DNA from: Psilocybe azurescens
Lineage: Eukaryota > Basidiomycota > Agaricomycetes > Agaricales > Agrocybaceae
DNA length: 64,000 bases
Direction: 5' to 3'
Assembly (NCBI GenBank): GCA_023853785.1
Contig: JAJIRX010000032.1
Span: forward strand, 496,001 to 560,000
Part shown: positions 22,570 through 32,944 of the stretch, piece by piece
How the letters are laid out: every line of letters starts with the position of its first letter
Numbering within the stretch: the first letter of the stretch is position 1
Notes under the pieces: generated by a model
The model's input: the letters and a program-made list of their open reading frames with translations, nothing else
Database searches by the model: none
Told to the model about the DNA's origin: nothing
Made by a program: the position numbers and the translations under genes

Positions 22570-23800
22570 AATGGTCAGTTAAGTGGTTTGGGGGTCGTGT
22601 GATTTTATATGCAGGAGCTCGTCAACTTCAAGGACATTCAGTAACGTGGGGACGACGGGTGTATCAATACAACTTACTACCGACACCCGAGCCTCACACG
22701 CACTCAAATCATTCGAGACAGACACATGATCGATGCACAATAGAGGTGTATCGATTGCACCTTATACGTGGGGATTTATAAGTAGAACAAATTATGGTTG
22801 CTGTGGCCATATAATGATATATGGCCTCAAGTTCAAGTCCACAGAATCGTGGGAATCTTCTACTTGGTCGATATCACTGCACCAAGCGATATCACCATCC
22901 TTAGAAATTCGACGACCTTCTTCGACAACTGGCCTCCAAAATATGGTCCTCCACCTTTGATTACAGTTTTCAGATACTACAAGAACGTAAACATGGTTGC
23001 TTGACTCGCGTCTAGCCACCCTAAGTGACACCGAGCTGAAGGACATCGCTGTTCGGATAGCGCCAATGATAGTATCTAAACGCCACCTCCTACAACATCC
23101 TCAGGACACATTCGTCGGTGATCCAGCTGTCTGATGCCGGATATCCACATCTCACACACACGCACTCAGGTTCTATAGATCGTGACCCCAGTCGTGATCA
23201 AATGTGGTGGGATGGATATAAATCCCCTCCAACCACACCGTTCCTCTCGGTCAAGGAGTTTGATGACGCGCTCTTTGCGTTAGCTGATTACCTACCCATG
23301 TTCCCCCCTACCACGAAATTTTCCAAACCTTCCGTTCATCCTTTCCGATGCATGCTCCATCCGATTCACACACACAGATCTGGTGACGACGAATACCATC
23401 ATCTCGCGTACAAGTACAGAGGTGCTGGGAAATATAGACTGGCAGGAAAGCGGGTGGTACCCTGAGTATTGGGAGTATCTCAAGGCCAAGCCGTACAACC
23501 CTAAGTAGTAAGCGCCGACTCTCCAAATCGTGGGAATATCCAGTTCATCACCTTTCATCACTTCAAGCTTCAGGGGCAGAATTACGCTTGTTCGTAACAA
23601 ACATTGACCGCTACATAAGCGCCAGCTGTTCTTTGATACCCCATACTATGGAGGCTCTGAGAAATTGTAAGTTCTCGTGACCTCGTTACATTCGAGGGTG
23701 TCCTTCTGGACAAAGCCAAATCTTTGCCTTTCATAAAGTAGTAAATGAAACAGCTTTCAACTTCCTATAGCTTCTCACTGATGCGACTAGCTTAGAAGAA
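22570..23800 (+). other. Unassigned stretch with possible gene remnants
   Basis: Several plus-strand segments look coding but do not join into one model: VQVHRIVGIFYLVDITAPSD with FFDNWPPKYGPPPL (about 22820-22960), WWDGYKSPPTTPFLSVKEFD with LFALADYLPMFPPT (about 23207-23310), and a C-terminal-looking NIDWQESGWYPEYWEYLKAK before a stop at about 23508. I do not recognise the family. It may be a rapidly evolving gene with short exons or a relic. Confidence 0.3.
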
Positions 23801-24847
23801 ATGATTTGCATAATCGACGAAGAGATCCGAAAACATGAATCTCATAAAAGCTTTGAAGAACCGCCGGAATGCATTTCAAGACTCCCTCCCGAGGTGCTCT
23901 GCAGGGTCTTTTGCTTTATAAGTCAATACACTTCAGGAAGAATCCAGGACTGGCCGGTAACCCATGTTAGCCGTCATTGGAGAGACGCAGCTGTAAACTC
24001 GCCCTCGCTTTGGACCCGTCCTCTCGGATCCGCTTTTTGGACCGACGAATGGTTAGCCTGATCAAAATTGGCCAACCTCACGTTGGACATCCACGGCACT
24101 GCCCGCCGTCGTAAAACCAGTATACAAGATCAGCTTTCTCTACGCGTCCCGAATATCATTTCTTGGTCCCCAGAAAGTGTTGCCTCTATGACTCTTGGGC
24201 GATATTTCGAGCATTTGAAATTCCGTTTCCCGGTTTCGTGAACTGGAACCCTATTAGTATCTGCGATGAAGCACCTTTCCTGGATTTTTCGCTTAGTTGA
24301 GATCTAGGAAAGTGCAACACGGAGAAGGTTTTTATTTAACTTTTCAAAGAGCTATCCCTAGATGAAGTCACTCAGCTGCGCATTTCCAAGGACCATGACC
24401 CACTGGTTGACACCACAATTATGGGCACACATGGCACTTTGCCTAATTTCCAAATATTGGTCACCAGACTAGATGTCAACCATCTAAGTGTACTTGAGGC
24501 ATCTTTGTCGTCTCCAAACACCAAAGTGTTATGCCTTCCAAGTCTTCGTTCCATCTTCGCGTCCGGCACTTTTTTCGGTAAATATAGGACTAAATTAAAC
24601 AGCATTATGATAACCGAGCTACTGCGCTGTCTTAAATGGTGAAAACAGGTGCACACTGTAAACTTTAACGCTCAGCGATTGCATAGGTTTAAAACACGAA
24701 GGGGTATCTCTCCTCCGCGAATTTGTTATCGATATTGAATGGGATGGGGAGGAGCATGACTTCTCTGACTCCGGAGAAGAAATTTCGGAAGGCTTCCTGT
24801 ATTCTAGCAGCGAATTAAATTTGGATGACGACGACGACAGTCCATGA
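23801..24847 (+). pseudogene. F-box protein pseudogene
   Basis: The frame opens at 23801 with an F-box-type segment: ISRLPPEVLCRVFCFISQYT, then WPVTHVSRHWRDAAVNSPSL. This matches the large agaric family of F-box/LRR proteins (LPPEll..If; V.R.WR.vA...P.LW). A TGA at 24059-24061 interrupts what would read WLARSKLANLTLDIHG; an Arg codon CGA mutated to TGA explains it with a single transition. Past this stop the same style of sequence continues in other frames (ELSLDEVTQLRISKD near 24350, TLPNFQILVTRLDVNHLSVL near 24438, LLREFVIDIEWDGEEHDFSD near 24712), with a second stop (TGA near 24240) and frame changes. In working members these proteins would select targets for SCF ubiquitin ligases. Confidence 0.75.
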
Positions 24848-25305
24848 GTCCATGATTTTGATGCTGTCTCCATAGTTAACAGCTAGTTCAGCCCAACCTT
24901 ATTGAATGGAACCAGGTGCTTTATAGTAGTTCATACATAAAACTTTGTCGAAACCACGATTAGACAAGGTCATATAAATCCGATGACCGTCGGATACAAC
25001 GCGTTTGAGCGACGCAAAACTTTGAGTAGCATGGATGAAGTTAACCCAGTTAACCGATAGGTGACGGTAAAGACGGTAAACGGGCCGCCGGCATGCCGCT
25101 TTCGAGAGCGATCAAAAGTCTTTTCGCGAAACGCGGCTGTTGAATCAACGACGAAGAGCAATTGCGCGCTTTATCGACTTGTTATCGACTTCAAAGACGA
25201 ATTGACTTTGCGTGATTGAGAAATAGGTGCGTGTTGACAGTATCTAATAAAGCATCACGCATTACTGATACTACATTAGAGTATAGGAAATAAACTTGTC
25301 AACAC
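24848..25305. other. Spacer upstream of PUS1
   Basis: No gene is supported. It holds the presumed PUS1 promoter. A 63-codon minus-strand open frame at 24970-25161 has no domain. Confidence 0.5.
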
Positions 25306-27869
25306 ATGACAAGTTTTTCTTGGTTATTCACCAGATATCTATCTCGTTGTCTGGCATCGACGTCTACATCGTCGCTAGTGACTCCACACACTACCTACTC
25401 AAGAGCAAAATCCTCCCTACCTCCTCCACCTATCAATTTTAGGGCATACCACAATCTCGGAGAAAGTATCATGTCGGATGCTACTAGTAACCCGGAATTG
25501 AAACGGCCACTGGACCAAGTGTCCGCCTCCGTTGACGTCGACGCAGAGGGTATGTCTGAAGCCAAACGTGCACGAGTCGTGCAAGAAGGCGTGCCAGATG
25601 AACATGCACCCGTTGCGTCGACTTCTGGATCTGCGTTCACCAGCGCCGCCGCTGCCGACTCTAATCCATCCGAACCTGAAGGTGGCGATGCAAGCGACAC
25701 GAGCGACATAATCATTTCAACGACTCCAAACCCTGATTCGAAACCAATTCCATCACACCACGACAAAAGCAAAAATAAGCGCCCCGAGAAGAAGGACTCC
25801 AAAAGAAAAGCCGCGGGCGTGGACCGGGGAGTCGTCGTACGCGAAACGAAGAGGATGCTTTGAAAGACGGAACCAAAGGCGAAGACGAAGGGGCCGACCA
25901 AGCACCAAAGGCACTTCGTTATCCCAAACGTCAATGCGCGTTGCTCATTGGTTTTTGCGGGTCAGGTTATAGCGGCATGCAAATGTGTGTTTCTTTTCTG
26001 ATATCTCAAGTGGTTTAACATAATCTTCAATGACTGAAAGCTTACCTTTTTAGCCAGCCGGACCACACACGCACGATTGAAGGCGTTCTTTTCAGTGCAC
26101 TCGTCAAAGTTGGCGCTGTATCCCAAGACAACGCCGACAATCCCACCAAGGTGCTTTAATCTATCTTTGGGAAATGTTGCAAACCCATTAACAAAATACT
26201 GCGCTTATTTTCTCTCTTCTAGGTGAACCTTGCACGCGCTGCGCGAACAGACGCAGGCGTGCACGCTGCAGGGAATGTCGTCTCTCTCAAAATGATAGTG
26301 ACCATCCCTGGTGTAAAAGACATCGTTGCCAAAATAAACGAAGAACTACCATCTGAGATCAGGCTTTGGGGATATGTGCGTTCTTGGCTTCTCCCCTCTC
26401 CTCATACGCATTGTGACATTCTTATTCTCATTACACACTTTACAGGTAAGGACTCAAAATTCTTTTAACGCCCGATTGTACGTCGCCTTCCAATTACTCT
26501 AAGATTACTTCTGAGCCCTTAGCAATGAAATTTTTCAAATTTCAATTTAGAATCTGCGAAAGCCGCAAATACACATATTATTTCCCGACGTATCTTCTTA
26601 TTCCTCCCAAACCCGGCTCAGGTATGCACAGGGTCTGGTCAGAGTTTGCTTCATCTTCATCTGTACGATCATCCGCACCTTCAGAGGATATATCTACAGC
26701 CACGGCCGCACCTACCTCTGGTATCTCCTACGAATTCTGGGAAAACCAACTGGCAGGCATGACGACAACAAAGGACGAGGACCTAGCTAGAAAGCGTGCA
26801 TGGCGCATCAGCGAAGAACAGGTACAAACTCTCCAAACACTCGCGAGCAAATATCTAGGGACGCACAACTTCCACAATTTCACGGTTGGTCGCGACTTTA
26901 GCGATCGGAGTAACAATCGTTACATGAAGAAAATCGAGGTGAGAGATCTTTGATCTGTCTGAGTGATTTGTACTTTTTGTCTTATTTCACTGTTGTCTGC
27001 AAGGTGTCGGACCCTGTAATGTACGGAGAGACTGAATGGATCAGTGTTCTTTTCCACGGGCAGAGTTTCATGTTGCATCAAGTAAGAAAACATGCCCAGT
27101 ACTATCTTTATTCCTAATGCTGACAAAATATCATAGATTGTGAGTTAACATGATTTTCTTGCTCTACGCCTACACTTTCTGACGGATGACAACGTAGCGA
27201 AAAATGATGGCGGCACTAGTCCTTTCTTGCAGAATGGGTACACCACCCAACGTTATCAACGAAGTACGGCCCAACCCTCCTAATCATCACATGCCCTAAC
27301 ACGTTCATCCCAAAAGCTATATGAAAAACGAGAAGTGTTCGTGCCCAAAATGCCCTCTCTAGGTCTCCTCCTAGAAGAACCGCTGTTCGATTCCTACAAC
27401 CAACGCATGGCCGTGATCAACTCCAAACTCGAGCCCAAAGACCCAGAGTACCGCCCGCTCATCGACTTTGATATCCACCGCGACAAGATTGACGCGTTCA
27501 AGGATAAGTTCATCTACCAAAATATGCGTGGGGTTGAAGATCGGGATGGATTGTGAGTCAATGTCTTTTGTCGTGTTTGGATTGGGGCATTAACAAGAAC
27601 ATAAAATCAGATTCGACGCATGGGTACGATCAATTGATGCCTATGCAGGCAATGACCTGCTCTACCTAAACCCCTCAGGCGCCGTACCAGATGCCGCTGT
27701 CATCCATAGAGGCGAGAAACGTGCTAATCCCTTCAAAGAGAAAAGAGTATTTGACACCACGAGCTTCCCTAGCAATGGTATCAAAGAAAAGCTGGAGAAT
27801 GTTGCTGATATGGAGGAAGAGGAGGAAGTCGTTCTTGACAAGCGGCATCTTGCAGAGATGGAAGGATAG
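25306..27869 (+). CDS. PUS1: tRNA pseudouridine synthase Pus1 (TruA family)
   Basis: Converts uridines in tRNAs, and in yeast also some snRNA and mRNA sites, to pseudouridine. Core motifs in order: [40 protein letters not shown], the catalytic motif [20 protein letters not shown] with Asp in [60 protein letters not shown], and the C-terminal [15 protein letters not shown] to a stop at 27867-27869. Introns at about 25989-26055, 26152-26221, 26375-26446, 26502-26552 and 26939-27002, plus three short ones to 27314. The first ATG (25306) adds a basic, Ser-rich leader resembling a mitochondrial presequence; an in-frame ATG at 25471 would give the nuclear form, as known for PUS1 elsewhere. The frame slips at a G4 run (25826-25829); a fifth G would join DRG to [14 protein letters not shown]. 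Confidence 0.92.
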
Positions 27870-28016
27870 GGTAGACTTTCGACAGCGGAAAAGATATACG
27901 TATTGTTAATTTTACAGATTAGTGTATGTATACACAAATGTACTGGTTATACACAGGGAAGGATCGATAATCCTCTCGAAACTGACGATGATGACCCGTC
28001 CTGGAAAGCCGGGGTA

Positions 28017-28709
28017 TCATGACTGGAACTTCCTCATGGTCTGAATTTCATCGAGGAGGGCTTGTAGACGATCATCGTCGATTTTGACGAGACTGGAAAG
28101 AGGCAGCGAGGTAAATACACACACAATGGTGAAAGGCAAAGTTATGGACTTGCCTGGGAACGATGCTCTTTGCTTCCTCGGCATCTGCTGGACAAAGATT
28201 TGCGATTTGAGCAGTCTCGAACTGTGTGAGATTTGGTTCTCGGCGGAGCGTTCTATAATGACAATAAATGTGAATCAGCTCCCTGCCCGTCCTCCTTCTG
28301 GCCGAAACAAAACAAATGGACCAGAATGTAGAAAAAAAAGACGCACTCTCGAACAGCACTGGCGGAATCCGTCGTGTTGAACTTGGCAAACGTCTTCACA
28401 TATTCCAATGTCTTGTTATACACACTGCCCAAAAGCAAGCAGCTCTATTAGACACATGTGTCTCAATAGGGAGCGTAGAAGAGCTACATACGCAGTATCA
28501 GGCGCATCCTTATCACGATTCTCCAGCAGATACTTCACTTCAGAGATGAGCAAACAACCAGCGTGATTGAATTCTAATTCACATAGCAAGAAACAAAGGT
28601 TTAGAAATCCGATAATATAACATGTCGTCCAATAGAACTCACCGATTCCAAGCTTCAACGCGGAGGCATCTTCCTCCTCGATGGCTGGCCTATGTCGCAG
28701 TCTCGTCAT
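28017..28709 (-). CDS. RPB4: RNA polymerase II subunit Rpb4
   Basis: Rpb4 pairs with Rpb7 to form the stalk of RNA polymerase II. The start at 28709 gives MTRLRHRPAIEEEDASALKL. Next come EFNHAGCLLISEVKYLLENR, DKDAPDTA, VYNKTLEYVKTFAKFNTTDS and ASAVRE, then LRREPNLTQFETAQIANLCP and ADAEEAKSIVP. The final exon gives SLVKIDDDRLQALLDEIQTM and ends KFQS (stop 28017-28019). The order and the tetratricopeptide-like HRDC fold residues match fungal Rpb4 over about 140 residues. There are four or more short introns. The gene is convergent with PUS1, leaving only about 150 bp between stop codons. Confidence 0.95.
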
Positions 28710-29463
28710 TAAAAGTTTAAAAGAGGTTGAGCAAGTTGGTGCAGTCGCACAGCACTGCCGCCGTCGCCGCCGGCCAATAAGCTTGAAGCCTCTGGAAAAC
28801 AAAAGCAAAGCAAAGATCGGGCCTCGGCGCTAAGCGTTATAAATGAACATCTCCGGTCCGAAACTCCATCGAAGCTGGAGTGACGCAATCCCGCCCTCGA
28901 CATGGCAACGTGAACGACGGTGCCCGAAACCAATTTTAGGCTTTCACTCCTGGTGCTCAAAAGGCAATACGATAAATAAATAGAATTGTGTTTACGTTGT
29001 TTTTTTGTAACAAAGTACATATTCATACTGGTATTCAAAGCGCCCTCCCCGACCACCGCCCACAAACAGCGCACACGACACACGACCATTGAGCTCGACG
29101 GAGCTTCTTTTTAAGTTAAACAAAACAGACTGCAAGTACGACAGCTACTTATATCAGGATACTAATACGACGGAAAAAACCCCACACCATTACAAAGACA
29201 AATATATATATAAGTAATCGTTCTTCACTGGCATGGACAAAAATAAACCAAAGAAATGAAATGAAATGAACAAAAAGAAAAGGGGGATGAAGAAGGAAGG
29301 AAAGGAGAAGAAAAAATATCAAAAACAAAAAGAAAGAGAAAAAGGGGACTAGATCTGTACTTCTCCGTCACGGCTCGCCATCGCCATCGCCGTCGACGTC
29401 GCTCGTCATCGTCATCCATCATCATCTACAACAAATCTAAAGAGACAGGAACTAAACTTTTTT
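28710..29463. other. Spacer between RPB4 start and the R3H-SUZ gene end
   Basis: It holds the RPB4 promoter and, to the right, A/T- and purine-rich sequence downstream of the R3H-SUZ stop. Open frames here (28709-29089 and 29225-29425, minus) overlap the RPB4 leader or are low complexity; I do not support them as genes. Confidence 0.5.
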
Positions 29464-32400
29464 TTACACAGATGGTGCCGATGTCGTCGTCGTCGTCGTC
29501 GTCGTCGCGTTGTTCGTAGAGACAGAAGTAGCTGAAGGAGAGGCATCTACGCCGCCATCCTCGCCTCCCAGCGACATCGCAGACACCTGTCCCTCAAGAG
29601 CCGTAACTGGCGCAACGACCGCATCGCCTTTCGTCGAAGCTAGCTCTTTACCTCCACTATGTGATCGTTGATGGCCCTGGCCTTGCCCATTAACAACAGG
29701 GGGACGGCGGGCAAGTTTTGGATTAATAGGTTCGCCAGACTAGAAAAAAAAGGAAGAAAGCATATAGAAATTAGTTCAACCATGAAGCAGTATCGTAAGT
29801 AAGGACAAAAAAGAACAGACCTTGACAATATCCGCCTGCTTTATGACTGGACTTTGCTGCGCCGAACCAGGATTCGCAGCAGCATTTCCATTCCCGTTAA
29901 CTGCGGGCGTTAAAATTGGTCTCGACTGACCCCAAGCACCCGTCACAACAGGCGCCTTCTTCTCAGGCGCAGCATTGCCCGCTGCAGACGTCAACGGCGG
30001 GAAATCAGTGGCCTGCAACGATACATGCGCACCATTCTGCTGCTGCGAAGAATTGTTATGCGGAAGAGGCGAGTTATGTCCGTTCGACCGAGAGGGTGAG
30101 ATCGGCGACATGGTGCGCGAGTTGGTGAGCGAATGTTCGAGGAGACGGCCATTGCCCATCGCCGCCAATGTTGGCTGTGCCTTCAACCCCACAGCCCAGT
30201 CTGGACGGGCAGGCAGAGGGTGTTGCTGGGACGAAGTAGTAGACGTGTATGTACGCCGAGAGGAAGATGACGTAGTCGAGGATGACTATTTCAGGGTAAA
30301 ATAAATCAACAAGAACAAGTAGAAGGAATAAGAATAAAAAACATACAGTCGAAGAGACGTCATCACAGTTGGACGAGCGGCTATTACCGCCCGAGCTACT
30401 GTTGCCCGACGGGTGTCGATGCGTATGGAATCGAGGGCCTATCGCCTCACTCCCCGCGAGGTTCGTATTAGACGTATACCCACCATTCCCAACACCAGGC
30501 CCATAGCTCCACGCAGAACGGCCAGCTGGTGGCATCTGGGCGCGATGCTTAGCGCCATTCACCCCATTCCCATTGTTATTCATGAGTCCAGGACTACCGC
30601 CATTCCTAAGATTCCCCCGGTTATTGTTATTAGGCGGAATAACACCATTCCCGAGTCCATTTCGTGGTCCATTTCCATTATGAGTATTGAAATGACCATT
30701 AGGAGCTATGTGTCCAATTTGGTTTCCATTCATAGCCCTAGGAATATCGTATCCCGGCTGTTGCTGTTGAGGTGTCTGATGCTGATGCTGATGCTGTTGC
30801 TGTGGAGGCATATTCAGATGGGGCGGTGGCGGTGGCAGCTGCTGCCCGGAAGGCGGAGGCAAATGGGCTGGCGGATAGTAAGCATTCATAGGATAAGTAT
30901 ATGCATGCGAGGGATGCCCGAAAGGCTGATATTGAGGCGACTGAGGCTGAAGCTGAGGAGGTGGCCCCATAGGGTGAATCGGATTTTGTTGAGGTTGCTG
31001 TGGAGGGAGTGTTAATGGAGGAGGAGATTGTAAAGGTGGTTGGCCGAGGTGAGGAGGCCAGCCATAATGCGGCGCATAGTTAATTTGATGTGGAGGAGAG
31101 TACGGTTCGGGGCCAGAGGGCGTTGTAGGGTCAGATGGAGTATGCTGAGGGATGGGCGGCGGAGACTGATATGGGTTGTAATGGGGATAGTAATATGGAG
31201 GCACGAAAGGAGGAGCAGGCGCTTGACCAGGAGGCGAGTACGGATAGTATGGAGTAGGATAATATGCCATGTTCTGGTCATGGTGTTGCTGAGATGGGTC
31301 ATAGACATGCCCAGGAGAGGTATCGTGTAATGACGCATAGCTAAAGGAAGGAGAGGGAGCTCGCGAGTTCCGCGAACTGCCCCCGGATCCACTGTTGTAG
31401 AAGGATCCGCCATTACGAAGTGAACGGTTAGAAGAGGCTGAGCCATTAGCGGGGCCTCCACGCCTCCCATCCTTCCTGTCGCGTGAGTTGGATGCCGAGG
31501 GTGCGGACCACTCGCTCTCTGTCGCAGGAGAACTAGCAGCATCGTCTGTATCTCCAATGCTGCTCCTACCTGCACTGGTAGAAGCAGATCCATTGAGGCT
31601 GAGAGAAGAAGAGCTAGCGCTCATGTCTTTCTCCTTGCTCTTCTCCTTCTCTTCAAAATCCATAAAAATGCGAGATCTAGCTTCATTATATGCGGCTTCA
31701 CGCTCTTCTATCGTCATCCGTTTTTTATTGCTTGAGCTGGTGACGTTGCTTCGACCACCAAGGCTTCCCGCCTCTGAGGGTTCTACATCAGAGAGATCTC
31801 CATCCTCTCCGGCGACGGAGCCGGCCTGGGAGTGGGGTTTTGAGCGACGGTCTTGGACTGATCGACGCATGATTTTGAAAGAGGGTTGCGCAGTGAATTC
31901 GGCGGGAACCAACTCGCTGATACGACGATCAGGACTAGAATAGGGATCGATACATGAGAAAAAAAGAAGAAAAGACAGCGACAGGCAAGATGGAAACATA
32001 CATTCTACTGTCTGCATTGGACAAGACGAAAATGCCCTTGGTGACGGGATCATTTTCAGGGGATAACTTATAGTAAGCTGAGCAGCGATGAACGAGCAAA
32101 CGTTGATAAGAGGTTGAAGGAGTGAGCTCTACGCGCGTCCTTTGAGTTGGAACAGAGTCAGCGAAACAAAGTACGATGCATGTGCAGGTGCCCCCCACAA
32201 AAGAAGTGGAAGTGGGCGCATGCTCAAAAGAAAAAAAGACACACCTGCGTTCCAAAATAAGGGCTTCGAAAGTTTCGCCTAGCTTCAGAACATAGATTCT
32301 ATCCTTGCTCCTAAGAGCCTCGAGGATCTGGGGGTCGATATCTGGAGTCGAGCTGATACTTGATACAGCACTGTCTGGATCGGAGTGTGCCTGGCCGTTC

Positions 32401-32729
32401 TGGGGTGGAACTGGCGATATGGAAGGATAGTGGAGTGAGTTATCGTCCTGGACGGGGGCGTCCATAAAGGACTTGGGAGAAGATTGAGGGGAGAGACTGG
32501 GGTGGGTGGAGCTGGGTTGAATGGGGAGGTCGGGCTGAGGGTTGTTTGGGCTGGCGGTGGGGGCAGCGGTGTAGGGTGTGTGAGAAGAATAGTGGTCCAA
32601 GCGCGGGACCGATGAGTCTGATTGGGATGGAATGAGGGACGGATCTGTGTTGGAAGAGGAGAAAGGGAAGGGGCAACGATGAGGGAGGATGGCACTAAGA
32701 CAGAGAGCACGGGACCTACCGAGTGCCAT
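29464..32729 (-). CDS. R3H and SUZ domain RNA-binding protein
   Basis: The start at 32729 gives MAL, spliced at once (intron about 32719-32645) to DPSLIPSQSDSSVPRLDHYS. An R3H domain follows: DPQILEALRSKDRIYVLKLG, then VELTPSTSYQRLLVHRCSAY with the R-x3-H signature, then YKLSPENDPVTKGIFVLSNA. After PDRRISELVP, a SUZ motif begins FKIMRRSVQDRRS and continues to EEREAAYNEARSRIF. The rest is a long Pro/Gln/His/Asn-rich tail with Tyr-Pro repeats, typical of a condensate-forming RNA-binding protein. Introns near 30345-30290 and 29820-29730 lead to SGEPINPKLARRPPVVNGQG and a poly-Thr tract before the stop at 29464. R3H-SUZ proteins (R3HDM/Encore group) bind single-stranded RNA and act in cytoplasmic mRNA control; the target here is unknown. 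Confidence 0.88.
29483..29506. repeat. (GTC)8 coding microsatellite (poly-Thr)
   Basis: Eight GTC units on the plus strand encode a run of Thr (ACG codons) near the C-terminus of the R3H-SUZ protein. This is likely length-variable between strains. Confidence 0.9.
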
Positions 32730-32944
32730 GGGATGCAGCGTTGAGAGAGAGTTGAGCGGCCGTGGGTTGATTGAAGAAAAGGAGTCGCAGCGGTCAAGGC
32801 GACATGGACATGCGCATGGATGAACGAGTCCAAAATCCAATGCTTAACAAAATCTGACAACAGTCCAAGAGCTTTCCACTTAACACCGTGGGTAATTTCA
32901 CATTATTACTCAGTCATCAATTCATTTTCTAACTGGTAACTACA

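Noticed and set aside
30413..31015. A 200-codon plus-strand open frame inside the R3H-SUZ gene
   Set aside because: It is the antisense of Pro/Gln/Asn-rich coding repeats, giving artificial Ile/Arg/Leu-rich sequence with no domain.
31012..31593. A minus-strand 193-codon open frame overlapping the R3H-SUZ gene
   Set aside because: It is an alternative frame of the same low-complexity exon; the R3H-SUZ frame is continuous through it.
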